From contig NZ_SRRO01000001.1 in the NCBI RefSeq assembly GCF_004785795.1, positions 496,001 to 560,000 of the forward strand: 64,000 bases of DNA, in the 5' to 3' direction. A program made the position numbers and the translations under genes. This DNA comes from Nocardioides eburneiflavus. Its GTDB lineage: Bacteria > Actinomycetota > Actinomycetes > Propionibacteriales > Nocardioidaceae. This document shows positions 40,380 through 49,280 of the stretch, piece by piece; position 1 is the stretch's first letter; every line of letters begins with the position of its first letter. The notes below the pieces were generated by a model, which was given only the letters and a program-made list of their open reading frames with translations, was not told where the DNA came from and ran no database searches.

Positions 40380-41066
40380 GTGTCGCGGGTGCTGGTCGTC
40401 GACGACGACGAGACGGTCCGCGAGGTGGTCGTGTCCTACCTGCGAGCCGCCGGGCACGAGGTCGCCGAGGCCCCCGACGGGGCGTCCGGGCTCGCGGCCC
40501 ACCAGGACCGTCGCGCCGACCTGGTCGTCCTCGACGTGATGATGCCCGGCCTCGACGGGCTCGAGGTGTGCCGCCGGCTCCGGCTCGCCGGCGACGTGCC
40601 GGTCATCCTGCTCACCGCGCTCGGCGCGGAGCAGGACCGGGTCGTCGGCCTGGAGACCGGCGCCGACGACTACGTCACCAAGCCGTTCAGCCCCCGCGAG
40701 CTGGTCCTGCGGGTCGAGTCGGTGCTGCGCCGCAGCGGCAGCGACCCAGCGGCAGCGATGCCCGACACCACCATCGACGGCGACCTCGTCGTCGACCACC
40801 TCCGCCGGACCGTCACGGTCGGCGGCACGCAGCGGTCCTTCACGGCGCGGGAGTTCGACCTGCTCGCCCACCTGGTCACCCACCCCGGGCAGGCGTTCAG
40901 CCGGGAGGAGCTGATGAGCCAGGTGTGGGGCTGGTCGTTCGGCGACTCCTCGACCGTGACCGTCCACGTGCGCCGGGTCCGCTCCAAGGTCGAGGCCGAC
41001 CCCGCCGAGCCCGTCCGGCTGGTCACGGTGTGGGGCATCGGCTACCGGTGGGAGCCGGCCTCGTGA
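40380..41066 (+). CDS. OmpR-family response regulator
   Basis: A 228-residue regulator: receiver domain with D8-D10, phospho-acceptor D52 (LVVLDVMMPG), T79 and K101 (YVTKPFSP), then a winged-helix DNA-binding domain (FTAREFDLLAHLVTHPGQAFSREELM in outline, VTVHVRRVRSKVE, TVWGIGYRW). GTG 40380 is 1 nt after the preceding stop. It pairs with the downstream kinase by GTGA. Confidence 0.92.
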   Translation: MSRVLVVDDDETVREVVVSYLRAAGHEVAEAPDGASGLAAHQDRRADLVVLDVMMPGLDGLEVCRRLRLAGDVPVILLTALGAEQDRVVGLETGADDYVTKPFSPRELVLRVESVLRRSGSDPAAAMPDTTIDGDLVVDHLRRTVTVGGTQRSFTAREFDLLAHLVTHPGQAFSREELMSQVWGWSFGDSSTVTVHVRRVRSKVEADPAEPVRLVTVWGIGYRWEPAS

Positions 41067-42229
41067 GCGAGCAGGTGCAGGTCGTCCTGGTCGCCGCGGC
41101 GGGCGGCGCGGTCGTGGGCGTGCTGGGGCTGCTGGCGGGCTGGCTGCTGCGCAGCAGGTCGCTGCGCTGGCAGCTCGCCCTCGTCGCGGTGGTCTCGGTG
41201 ACCACCGTGCTGGTCGGGGTCGTCGCGATCGCGCAGCTGATGTTCCTCTCCCGCCACGACCTCCAGGTCGTCATGCTCGTGACGCTCGCCGGTGCCGTGG
41301 TGTCGCTCGGGGTGGCCGCGATCCTCTCCGAGGCGCTCGTGCGCTGGTCGCGCCGTATGCGGGAGCACGTACGCCGCATCGGGGGCGGGCTGCCCGACGA
41401 GCCCGCCCCGCAGGCGCCGGCCGAGCTCAGCGAGCTGGCCCGCGAGCTGGCGGCGGCGCGCAGGCGACTGGAGGAGGCCGCCGACCGCGAGCAGCGCCTC
41501 GAGGAGTCCCGGCGGGAGCTGGTCTCGTGGGTCTCCCACGACCTCCGTACGCCGCTGGCGGGCATCCGGGCGATGGCCGAGGCGCTGGAGGACGGCCTGG
41601 CCAACGACCCGGTGCGCTACCACAGCCAGATCCGCGGCGAGGTCGACCGGATGGTGAGCATGGTCGACGACCTCTTCGAGCTGTCCCGCATCCACGCGGG
41701 GGTCCTGCGCCTCCAGCCCGAGCTGGTCCTGCTCGGCGACCTCGTCAGCGAGGCCGTCGCGGCCGCGGACCCGGTCGCCCGGATGCACCGCGTGCAGGTC
41801 GGCGGCGAGGTCCAGTCGGGCCTCGAGGTCACCGTCGACCCCGCCGGCCTCAGCCGGGTGCTCGGCAACCTGATCGTGAACGGTGTGCGGCACACACCGG
41901 CCGACGGCTCGGTCCACGTCAGCGCCCGGGTGGTGGGCGACGAGGTCGAGCTCGCCGTCGCGGACCAGTGCGGCGGCATCGAGGCCGGCACCATCGACCG
42001 GGTCTTCGAGGTCGCCTTCCGCGGGGCCGAGGCACGCACGCCCGAGGACCCCGCCGACCCGTCGGCCGCCTCGCGAGCCGGTCTCGGGCTGGCCATCGTC
42101 AAGGGGATCGTCGAGGCGCACCGCGGGCGGGTGGAGGTGAGCAACACCGGTCCCGACGGAGCGGTGACCGGGTGCCGCTTCGTCGTACGGCTCCCGCTCA
42201 GCGGGCCCCTCACCCCGTCCGCGGGCTGA
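41063..42229 (+). CDS. Sensor histidine kinase
   Basis: A 388-residue HisKA-type kinase with three N-terminal helices (to about residue 95), a HAMP-like coiled coil, H-box SWVSHDLRTPLAG, N-box LGNLIVNGVRHTPADG, a G1-like VADQCGGIE, and GLGLAIVKGIVEAHRG. There is almost no extracytoplasmic loop, so it probably senses within the membrane. It ends the operon, converging with nhaA. Confidence 0.9.
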   Translation: MSEQVQVVLVAAAGGAVVGVLGLLAGWLLRSRSLRWQLALVAVVSVTTVLVGVVAIAQLMFLSRHDLQVVMLVTLAGAVVSLGVAAILSEALVRWSRRMREHVRRIGGGLPDEPAPQAPAELSELARELAAARRRLEEAADREQRLEESRRELVSWVSHDLRTPLAGIRAMAEALEDGLANDPVRYHSQIRGEVDRMVSMVDDLFELSRIHAGVLRLQPELVLLGDLVSEAVAAADPVARMHRVQVGGEVQSGLEVTVDPAGLSRVLGNLIVNGVRHTPADGSVHVSARVVGDEVELAVADQCGGIEAGTIDRVFEVAFRGAEARTPEDPADPSAASRAGLGLAIVKGIVEAHRGRVEVSNTGPDGAVTGCRFVVRLPLSGPLTPSAG

Positions 42230-42240
42230 CCCGTCCGGGT

Positions 42241-43650
42241 TCAGCTGTCGAGGACCTCGCGCACCGGGTCGGGCTCGTCCGCGGCCTCCTCGTCGTAGGT
42301 GCGACCGCGCGTGCTCGCCAGCAGCATGACGACACCGATCACCGCGGCGAGGAGGGAGGCCAGCAGGATCGCGATCTTCGCCTCCTCGGTGAGCAGGTCG
42401 GAGCCCGGGAACGACAGCCCGGCGATGAAGATCGAGACGGTGAAGCCGATGCCGGCGACCGCGCCGAGGCCGAGCACCATCGACCACGACGTGTGCTCCG
42501 GCAGCTTCGCGATGCCGAGGCGCACGGCCAGGTAGGACGTGAGGAAGATGCCGACCGGCTTGCCGACCACGAGGCCGAGGATGATGCCGAGGCCCACCGG
42601 CTCGGTGAAGACCTCGCTGATCGCGCCCAGCTCGACGCCGGCGTTGGCGAGCGCGAAGATCGGCAGCACGACGTACGCCGAGACCGGGTGCAGCGTGCTG
42701 ATCAGCCGCTCCACCACCGACACCGACTCCTTGAGCAGGAACCGCAGCCGCGCCAGCTCGTCGGGGTTGAGGTGGCGGTCACGCAGCGCCCGGGTGGCGT
42801 ACTCCCGGGCCACCTCCTCGTTGAGCAGCGGCCTCGCGGGAGCCAGCATGCCGATCGCGACCCCGGCCAGGGTGGCGTGCACGCCGGACTCGAGCAGGGC
42901 GAACCAGACGCCGACGCCGAGGATCGCGTAGACGACGACCGTCCAGATCCGCAGCACCCGGGCGACGACCATCGCGGCGAGCAGGCCGAGCGCGATCGCG
43001 AGCCAGGTCAGCGACAGGTCGCTGGTGTAGAACACCGCGATCACCAGGATCGCGCCGATGTCGTCGACGATCGCCAAGGTCAGCAGGAACAGCCGGGCGG
43101 CCGACGGGATCCGGCGACCGAGGATGCCGAGGACGCCGACGGCGAACGCGATGTCGGTCGCCATCGGGATGCCCCAGCCCGCACCGCCGTCGCTGCCGGG
43201 CGGGTTGAGCGCGAGGTAGAGGCCGGCCGGGAGGACCATGCCGCCGACGGCGGCGACGATCGGCAGGGCCGCCGTCTTGGGGTCGCGCAGGTCGCCGTTG
43301 ACCAGCTCGTACTTGATCTCCAGCCCGACGACGAAGAAGAAGATCACCATCAGCGCGTCGTTGACCCAGTGCTGGATCGACTCGTCGAGGTGCAGCGGTC
43401 CGACGTCGAGGGTGAGGTGGGCGTGCCAGAGCGCGTCGTAGGACGAGGCCCACGGGCTGTTGGCCCACAGGAGCGCGGCCGCCGCGGCGAGCAGCAGCAG
43501 GATCGACCCGGCCGCCTCGACGCGGAGGAACTCGCGCAACGGTCGGGCGACCAGCCGGGCGAGCGGCTTGTCGCTCGCGATGTAGACCGGGCCGGACTGC
43601 CAGACCTCGTCGTCGGGTCGAGGGTCCTGGGGCTTGCGGGTCGATGCCAT
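42241..43650 (-). CDS. nhaA: Na+/H+ antiporter NhaA
   Basis: A 469-residue antiporter. The helices carry the pair of essential Asp in AIVDDIGAILVIA, GIPMATDIAFAVGVL, FFFVVGLEIKYELV and FALANAGVEL, all typical of NhaA. It exports Na+ in exchange for protons. The 45-residue N-terminal extension and long C-terminal tail are cytosolic. ATG 43650 is chosen; an upstream ATG at 43662 would leave no room for the ribosome site. Confidence 0.93.
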   Translation of the reverse strand: MASTRKPQDPRPDDEVWQSGPVYIASDKPLARLVARPLREFLRVEAAGSILLLLAAAAALLWANSPWASSYDALWHAHLTLDVGPLHLDESIQHWVNDALMVIFFFVVGLEIKYELVNGDLRDPKTAALPIVAAVGGMVLPAGLYLALNPPGSDGGAGWGIPMATDIAFAVGVLGILGRRIPSAARLFLLTLAIVDDIGAILVIAVFYTSDLSLTWLAIALGLLAAMVVARVLRIWTVVVYAILGVGVWFALLESGVHATLAGVAIGMLAPARPLLNEEVAREYATRALRDRHLNPDELARLRFLLKESVSVVERLISTLHPVSAYVVLPIFALANAGVELGAISEVFTEPVGLGIILGLVVGKPVGIFLTSYLAVRLGIAKLPEHTSWSMVLGLGAVAGIGFTVSIFIAGLSFPGSDLLTEEAKIAILLASLLAAVIGVVMLLASTRGRTYDEEAADEPDPVREVLDS

Positions 43651-43826
43651 GCGGCGGCGCATCCTTCGGGGGTCGTCGGGGAACCGTCACCGCGATGATC
43701 CACCACGGGCCGACCAGACTTCCCGGCTCACCTGCAGCTCAGTCTAGACGGAGCGGTGATGCGCGCCGACCCGTTGGTAGGGTCGCAGCGTCAAGCTCCC
43801 CGGCGTACACCGAAGGACCGCACCAC

Positions 43827-44231
43827 ATGGCCAACGAACCGATCCAGGATGGCGATCCGACGCTCGGCAAGCTCGTCATGGACGCGCAGCGGGACCTCTC
43901 GACCCTGATCTCCAAGGAGATCCAGCTCGCGAAGAGCGAGATCAAGGTCAGCGTCAAGCACGGCGGGGTCGGCATCGGCCTGTTCGCGGGGGCGGCCTTC
44001 CTCGGGCTGCTCGCGATCATCATGCTCTCGGTCGCGATCGCCTACTTCATCCACTGGAACGGCCAGGGCCTCGACCTGCACTGGGCATTCCTGATCGTGT
44101 TCGCGCTCTACGTGCTCATCGCCGGCCTCCTCGCGCTGGTGGGCATCAAGCAGGTCAAGCAGGTCAAGGCGCCCGAGCGCGCGATCGAGCAGGGCCGGCA
44201 GATCCCGCAGGCCCTCAAGGGCCGCGGCTGA
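43827..44231 (+). CDS. Holin-superfamily-III-like/phage holin family protein (DUF1469-type)
   Basis: A 134-residue protein. The start LGKLVMDAQRDLSTLISKEIQLAKSE is the amphipathic helix of the actinobacterial putative superfamily III holin group. Two hydrophobic hairpin helices follow (GIGLFAGAAFLGLLAIIMLSVAIAY in outline; AFLIVFALYVLIAGLLALVGI), then a basic tail. Such genes are chromosomal and widespread; a lysis role is unproven. GAAGGA precedes the ATG. Confidence 0.75.
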   Translation: MANEPIQDGDPTLGKLVMDAQRDLSTLISKEIQLAKSEIKVSVKHGGVGIGLFAGAAFLGLLAIIMLSVAIAYFIHWNGQGLDLHWAFLIVFALYVLIAGLLALVGIKQVKQVKAPERAIEQGRQIPQALKGRG

Positions 44232-44253
44232 CCCAGCACCACCCTCGACGTGG

Positions 44254-44387
44254 GGGCGGTGGCCCAGCCACATTCCCGCCTCAGCAAGTGTGGGTCACGC
44301 ACCGCCAAGCCGCCCCGCACCCGTACGCCGGCCCCGGGCGGTGGCCCAGCCACATTCCCGCCTCAGCGAATGTGGGTCACGCACCGC
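44254..44387. repeat. Two tandem 52-nt hairpin repeats between convergent genes
   Basis: Copies at 44254-44305 and 44336-44387 are identical at 50 of 52 bases and 82 nt apart in register. Each has outer arms GCGGTG/CACCGC and inner arms CCACATTC/GAATGTGG around a CCGCCTCAGC loop. The two differences fall in the inner arm: one copy pairs perfectly, the other has a G-T wobble and a mismatch. Function may be bidirectional termination or RNA stability. Confidence 0.85.
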
Positions 44388-44422
44388 TCGGCCGATGAGC
44401 GGGTCGTACGGGCTGGCGAGGT

Positions 44423-45598
44423 CTAGCGCACGCAGGTGCCGGTGTCGACCGGCGAGCCCCGGGTGAGCCCTGCGGCGGCGGACTCGGCGACCTGGTCGGC
44501 GGTCAGCGCGTAGCCGGTCTCGGGGTCGCTGACCGAGGCGGCGAAGACCATCCCGGCGACGTCGCCGGCCGAGGTCACGATCGGTCCGCCGGAGTTGCCC
44601 GGGCGGATGAGCGCGCGCAGCGAGTAGACCTGCCGGATGACCGTCCCGTCGCCGTAGATGTCGGGTGAGCGCAGCCGCTGCTCGGCACGGATGCGCCCGG
44701 ACTCGACGGAGTAGGGCCCGTCCTCGGGGTAGCCGAGGACCGCGACCGGGTCGCGCGGCGCGGCCTCGGTGTCGAAGGCGAGCTGCGGCACCCCGGTGTC
44801 GGGCAGCGCGAGCACGGCGATGTCGAGGTCGGCGTCGTAGAGCACGACGGACGCGGTGACCGAGGTCCCGGCGACCTCCACCTCGGGTCGGGTCACGCCG
44901 GCCACGACGTGGGCGTTGGTCATGAGGCGGCCGGGTGCGTAGAAGAACCCGGTGCCCTCCACCCCCGAGCCGCAGCCGTTGGCGCCGCGGACCTTGACGA
45001 CGCTGGCCTCGGCGGCGAGCACGTCGGGGTCGGTGAGCATGCGCGGGTCGCCCGGTCGGACCGCGACGATCCGCTCGGGCGCGAACGGCTCGAGGTAGCG
45101 CGGGAAGAAGGTCGTCCCGACGACGTTGTTGAAGGCCTGCAGCACCTTGTCGGAGTCGGTCGGGAGCGTCTGGTCGACCTTGGCGAGGATCGCGGAGTCG
45201 CGCACCATCGGCGTGATCGCGCCGATGCGCGTGCCGGAGACAGCGACGCCGAGGGCCCACGCGACCAGCAGCACGGCCACGGCGCTGAGGGCCGAGCCGC
45301 CCACGGCGTCGACGGCGCGGATCGGCTGCCAGGTGATGGAGTCGCGGATCCGCGCGCCGGCGTACTGGAAGAGCGCCTGGCCGAGCGAGGCGGAGATGAT
45401 CACGATGAACAGCGCACCCAGCGACACCCACAGCGACGGGGCCGCGTCACCGAGCGCGAGAGGAGCCACCCAGATGCCGGCGAGACCGCCGAGCAGCAGG
45501 CCGGCGGTCGCGCTCGCGCCGGTGATGAAGCCCTGCCAGTAGCCCGAGAGGGCATAGATCCCCACGAGTGCGACGAGGCACCAGTCGAGGACGTTCAT
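44423..45598 (-). CDS. marP: Membrane-anchored serine protease MarP family
   Basis: A 391-residue protein. Residues 1-115 hold four CvpA-like helices; residues 190-391 form an extracytoplasmic trypsin-like protease with His in TNAHVV, Asp in DADLDIAVL and Ser in RPGNSGGPIV. Two Cys (NGCGSG and the terminal TGTC) match the MarP disulfide. In M. tuberculosis MarP protects against acid and oxidative stress. The gene is last in the nth-tlpA-nudix-marP operon, the same order as Rv3674c-Rv3671c. Confidence 0.9.
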   Translation of the reverse strand: MNVLDWCLVALVGIYALSGYWQGFITGASATAGLLLGGLAGIWVAPLALGDAAPSLWVSLGALFIVIISASLGQALFQYAGARIRDSITWQPIRAVDAVGGSALSAVAVLLVAWALGVAVSGTRIGAITPMVRDSAILAKVDQTLPTDSDKVLQAFNNVVGTTFFPRYLEPFAPERIVAVRPGDPRMLTDPDVLAAEASVVKVRGANGCGSGVEGTGFFYAPGRLMTNAHVVAGVTRPEVEVAGTSVTASVVLYDADLDIAVLALPDTGVPQLAFDTEAAPRDPVAVLGYPEDGPYSVESGRIRAEQRLRSPDIYGDGTVIRQVYSLRALIRPGNSGGPIVTSAGDVAGMVFAASVSDPETGYALTADQVAESAAAGLTRGSPVDTGTCVR

Positions 45599-45601
45599 GG
45601 A

Positions 45602-46360
45602 CTACTCCTCGAGCCTGGTGTTCTGCGGCGTGTTGGGAGCGAGGTCCGTTCCCTTGGGGACACCTTGCAGCATGTGGTCGGGCAGGTCACGCACCCGCGC
45701 CCGGTCCCAGTCCTCGGCCCAGCCGAGGTAGGTGAACAGCCGGGCGATGATCCCGGCGGTGAAGCCCCACAGCACGACGTCGCGCTCGGGGCCAATCAGG
45801 AAGCCGGGCCCGAGCCAGCCGCTGGGGTGGCGCACGGTGATCCGGTTGTCGGGGTCGAGCAGGTCGGCGATCGCGACGTGGTGGATCTCGTGGACCTCCT
45901 CGGGGCTCTCGATCCGCACCTCGCCGCGGTCGCGCCAGTAGCCGAGGATCGGCGTCACCGCGAAGTTGCTCGGCGGCAGCCACAGCTCGGGCAGCTCGCC
46001 GAAGACCTCGACCTCGGTGGGCTCGAGGCCGATCTCCTCGTACGCCTCGCGCAGCGCCGCCTCCTCGGGCGTCTCCCCTTCGTCGAGCGAACCGCCCGGG
46101 AAGGACACCTGGCCGGGGTGGGAGCGCATGTGGTGGTTGCGCTCGGTGAGCAGGAGCTCGCCGCGGTGCGCGAGGTCGTCGGGGGCTGGATGAGGGTGAC
46201 TGGGGTCGGACTCGCGGTCGGCGAACACCATGAGCACGGCTCCGCGGCGGGGGTCGCTGCCCTCGGGCGGCATGAACCGCGTGAGCTCGTGGACCGTGAT
46301 GCTGGAGGCGGCCTCGACCACCGGCGCCAGCCAGCCCGGCAGGCCGACGGGGTCGCTCAC
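45602..46360 (-). CDS. Nudix hydrolase, CoA pyrophosphatase type
   Basis: A 252-residue protein with the Nudix box GGSLDEGETPEEAALREAYEEIGL in outline, starting near residue 90, and the preceding RNHHMRSHPGQVSFPGG, which is the extra motif of CoA/NADH-pyrophosphatase-like enzymes. It corresponds by position and length to Rv3672c. The start is GTG 46360. The stop is 3 nt before the marP start. Confidence 0.88.
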   Translation of the reverse strand: MSDPVGLPGWLAPVVEAASSITVHELTRFMPPEGSDPRRGAVLMVFADRESDPSHPHPAPDDLAHRGELLLTERNHHMRSHPGQVSFPGGSLDEGETPEEAALREAYEEIGLEPTEVEVFGELPELWLPPSNFAVTPILGYWRDRGEVRIESPEEVHEIHHVAIADLLDPDNRITVRHPSGWLGPGFLIGPERDVVLWGFTAGIIARLFTYLGWAEDWDRARVRDLPDHMLQGVPKGTDLAPNTPQNTRLEE

Positions 46361-46379
46361 AGCGCGCTCTCCAGACTGA

Positions 46380-46991
46380 TCACAGCGCGATCCCCAGGTG
46401 CTCGGCGACCTTGGCCTTGATCTCCGCCACGGAGTCCACGCCGCCGGAGTCCTGCGCCACGACCGTGCCGTCGGCGTCGACGAACACGAAGGCGGGCAGC
46501 CCGCGACGGCCGATGGCGAACGCCTCCTCGGCCATCAGCTCGCCACCGGGGTCGGCGACCGAGGGATAGGTCGCGCCGGTCTCCTCGGCCAGCGCGAGCG
46601 CGCGGTCGGGATGGACGTCGTTGAAGTCGACGCCCAGCAGCGCCACGCGGTCGCCGTACTGCTGGTGGAACTCCTCGAGCGCCGGCATCTCCTCGCGGCA
46701 GGGCTCGCAGTTGGCCTGCCACAGGTTGATCACCATCGGCCCGCGCAGCGAAGACAGCTCGACGGCCTGCCCGCCGCCGAGGCAGGGGAGCGTCAGGTCG
46801 GGCAGGCCGCCCTCGACCGCCTCCCCCGCGCCGGACTCGCAGTCCTCCATGCCGATGCGGGCCTTGACCTCCCGCAGCGCCGGGGTGTCGACGTCGACGT
46901 CGGGAGGACGTACGTCGATGCGGGCGCCGCCGTCGGAGGTGCAGGCGCTGAGCACGGCCACGAGGAGCAGCGCGAGGAGAGCCTTCCTCAT
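46380..46991 (-). CDS. TlpA/ResA-like thioredoxin-fold lipoprotein
   Basis: A 203-residue exported thiol-disulfide protein. Residues 1-17 form a lipoprotein signal with lipobox LSAC. The thioredoxin fold has the active site ANCEPC and the cis-Pro in GLPAFVFVD. An extra Cys pair (EDC and LPC) lies before the fold. It corresponds to Rv3673c. ATGA overlap with nth shows coupling. Confidence 0.9.
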   Translation of the reverse strand: MRKALLALLLVAVLSACTSDGGARIDVRPPDVDVDTPALREVKARIGMEDCESGAGEAVEGGLPDLTLPCLGGGQAVELSSLRGPMVINLWQANCEPCREEMPALEEFHQQYGDRVALLGVDFNDVHPDRALALAEETGATYPSVADPGGELMAEEAFAIGRRGLPAFVFVDADGTVVAQDSGGVDSVAEIKAKVAEHLGIAL

Positions 46992-47743
46992 GCGGGGCCC
47001 TGGGTGGTGACCAGCTTCTCCGCCTCGACGGGGTCGGTCGGGCCGATGCCGAAGGACGGGCACAGCTTCGCGACCGGGCAGGCGCCGCAGGCGGGCTTCT
47101 TGGCGTGGCAACGACGGCGGCCGTGCCAGATGAGGTGGTGGGACAGCATCGTCCAGTCGCGCTTGGGGAACAGCGCGCCGACCGCGTGCTCGACCTTGAC
47201 CGGGTCGGTCTCCTCGGTCCAGCCGAGGCGGCGCGCGAGCCGGCCGAAGTGCGTGTCGACCGTGATGCCCGGCTTGTCGAAGGCGTTGCCTAGCACGACG
47301 TTGGCGGTCTTGCGGCCCACGCCGGGGAGCGTGACGAGGTCCTCGAGCCGGTCGGGCACCTGCCCGTCGTAGCGCTCCACGAGCGCCTGGCTGAGCTTGA
47401 GCAACGAGTCGGTCTTGGCGCGGAAGAAGCCGAGCGGGCCGAGGAGCTGCTCCATGTGCTCGCGCGGAGCGGCCGCCATCGCCTCGGGCGTCGGGTAGGC
47501 GGCGAAGAGGGCCGGGCTGGCGGCGTTGACCCGCCGGTCGGTGGTCTGCGCCGAGACGACGGTGACGACCAGGCACTCGAACGGGTTCGTGAAGTCGAGC
47601 TCCGCGCGGGCGTCGGGATAGGTCTCGGCGAGGATCCTGTCGACCTTGCGCGCCCGGCGCACCAGAGAGGTGTCGGGCTTGACGAGAGCGGCCTGGGCGG
47701 CCTTCGAGACCTTGGCTGCGGCCTTCTTGGCGGGGGCGGGCAC
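46988..47743 (-). CDS. nth: Endonuclease III
   Basis: A 251-residue DNA glycosylase/AP lyase for oxidised pyrimidines. The helix-hairpin-helix [14 protein letters not shown] carries the catalytic Lys, [13 protein letters not shown] the catalytic Asp, and [17 protein letters not shown] the [4Fe-4S] ligands (C-x6-C-x2-C-x5-C with small variation). GTG 47743 sits 6 nt after TACGCT, which supports this start over internal ones. First gene of the nth-tlpA-nudix-marP operon, divergent from crp. Confidence 0.93.
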   Translation of the reverse strand: MPAPAKKAAAKVSKAAQAALVKPDTSLVRRARKVDRILAETYPDARAELDFTNPFECLVVTVVSAQTTDRRVNAASPALFAAYPTPEAMAAAPREHMEQLLGPLGFFRAKTDSLLKLSQALVERYDGQVPDRLEDLVTLPGVGRKTANVVLGNAFDKPGITVDTHFGRLARRLGWTEETDPVKVEHAVGALFPKRDWTMLSHHLIWHGRRRCHAKKPACGACPVAKLCPSFGIGPTDPVEAEKLVTTQGPA

Positions 47744-47749
47744 GGGCCC

Positions 47750-47755
47750 AGCGTA
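47750..47755 (-). promoter_or_regulatory. -10 element of leaderless nth promoter
   Basis: TACGCT is followed by 6 nt and GTG 47743. Confidence 0.4.
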
Positions 47756-47914
47756 CGGTCCGGCTCCGACACCGCCACACGGGAGAGCAGCCGGCAGAGT
47801 GCCGACATGTGCCTGCACGTGGCGCGGAGTCGCGGTTGTGAGCCGGACCACGGCTAGGATCGTGCCGGATCCCGAGCACCACCGGGCGGGACGCACCCCA
47901 ATGAGAGGTTTGAC

Positions 47915-48592
47915 GTGGACAACGACGTGCTCCGGCAGGCACCGCTGTTCAGCTCGCTCGACGACGAGGCGGCGACGGCGCTGGGCGGCTCGATGGCCGA
48001 GACCAAGCTCCGTCGCGGCGAGGTGCTCTTCCACGAGGGCGACTCGGGCGACAAGCTCTACATCGTCACCGAGGGCAAGGTGAAGCTCGGCCGGTCCTCC
48101 TCCGACGGCCGCGAGAACCTGCTCGCCATCATGGGCCCCGGCCAGATGTTCGGCGAGCTCTCCCTCTTCGACCCCGGCCCGCGCTCGGCGACGGTCACCG
48201 CGGTCACCGACGCCTCCTTCGGCTCGCTGTCCCACGACGACCTGCTCCGCTGGCTCGACGGCCGCCCGCAGGTGGCGCGCGGCCTGCTGTCGCAGCTCGC
48301 CTCGCGGCTGCGCAAGTCCAACGACGTGGTGGCCGACCTCGTCTTCTCCGACGTGCCGGGCCGTGTCGCCAAGGCGCTGCTCGACCTCGCCGACCGCTTC
48401 GGCCGCACCGCCGACGACGGCGTCCACGTCCACCACGACCTCACCCAGGAGGAGCTCGCCCAGCTGGTCGGCGCCTCCCGCGAGACGGTCAACAAGGCGC
48501 TCGCCGACTTCGCCTCGCGCGGCTGGCTGCGCCTGGAGCCCCGCTCCGTCGTGATCATGGACCTCGAGCGCCTCTCGCGCCGCGCCCGCTGA
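47915..48592 (+). CDS. crp: Crp/Fnr-family transcriptional regulator
   Basis: A 225-residue cAMP receptor protein homologue. The cNMP domain has [24 protein letters not shown] in outline and [18 protein letters not shown] with Glu and Arg for cAMP. The helix-turn-helix is [30 protein letters not shown] in outline. It is the counterpart of Rv3676 of M. tuberculosis and GlxR of corynebacteria. GTG 47915 follows GAGAGG. A TAGGAT -10 near 47852 gives a leader of about 55 nt. Confidence 0.93.
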   Translation: MDNDVLRQAPLFSSLDDEAATALGGSMAETKLRRGEVLFHEGDSGDKLYIVTEGKVKLGRSSSDGRENLLAIMGPGQMFGELSLFDPGPRSATVTAVTDASFGSLSHDDLLRWLDGRPQVARGLLSQLASRLRKSNDVVADLVFSDVPGRVAKALLDLADRFGRTADDGVHVHHDLTQEELAQLVGASRETVNKALADFASRGWLRLEPRSVVIMDLERLSRRAR

Positions 48593-48611
48593 CACATCCG
48601 GCGCCGGCACG

Positions 48612-48698
48612 CGTAGACGCGCGGACACAACCCGACTGCGGCCGCCCCGCCGAGCGTGACCCAGCTCCGCCCGCAGGACTTCTGTCCGCGCGTCTACG
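48612..48698. terminator. Perfect 16-bp stem with long loop between convergent crp and MDMPI genes
   Basis: CGTAGACGCGCGGACA (48612-48627) pairs exactly with TGTCCGCGCGTCTACG (48683-48698); the 55-nt GC-rich loop has internal structure. Likely bidirectional terminator. Confidence 0.55.
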
Positions 48699-48705
48699 GC
48701 GGTCG

Positions 48706-49242
48706 TCAGGCCCGCGGGTCCCGCCCCGCGAACGCCACCAGCCGCTCGTACGCCGACGCGTCGTCGGGCACGGGCACCGCGGGCCCGAAGGCGTCGCCGC
48801 GGTTCTCCTCGGTCAGACCCTGCTGGATGAAGGCCAGGCCTCGCTCGGCCACCTCGTCGTCCAGCGGCACCGGGCGGCCGGTCGCGCGCAGCAGGTCCCA
48901 GGTGTGGACGCCGAGCTCGGCGCTCTGCCAGTCGGCCTGGGCGACCTGCTCGTCGGGCTGGCCGTGCCAGTGGTGGATCAGGTCGTCGGCGTACGCACGG
49001 AAGTGGGCGGTGAGGCCGGTGGGCTCGACGCCGGTGCCGGCCCTCCAGTCGACCTCCTCGCCGCGCGCCATCGCCAGGAAGTGCTCGGGCGCAGCGGCGA
49101 GGTGGTCGGCGAGCTCGCGCACGGTCCACCCGTGGCACGGGGTCGGCTTGTCGAGGTCCTCGGCGCGTACGGCTGCGAGGGCGTCACCGGCCTGGTCGAG
49201 GGCGCGGGACAGGACGACGACGGGCTGGTGCGGGCTGCTCAT
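48706..49242 (-). CDS. Maleylpyruvate isomerase/DinB-like family protein (TIGR03086)
   Basis: A 178-residue helical-bundle protein. The family marks are [16 protein letters not shown] at residue 33, HHW for metal binding and the later [15 protein letters not shown]. Related MDMPI enzymes use mycothiol, which fits an actinobacterium, but the substrate is unknown. Last gene of the operon running leftward from 51627. Confidence 0.82.
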   Translation of the reverse strand: MSSPHQPVVVLSRALDQAGDALAAVRAEDLDKPTPCHGWTVRELADHLAAAPEHFLAMARGEEVDWRAGTGVEPTGLTAHFRAYADDLIHHWHGQPDEQVAQADWQSAELGVHTWDLLRATGRPVPLDDEVAERGLAFIQQGLTEENRGDAFGPAVPVPDDASAYERLVAFAGRDPRA

Positions 49243-49280
49243 GGCTCCATGTCACTCCTCACGCGCAGCGCGCGCAAGGG

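Noticed and set aside
44330..45431. Minus-strand frame extending marP-region coding into the hairpin repeats
   Set aside because: It is out of frame with MarP, whose catalytic triad fixes the true frame.
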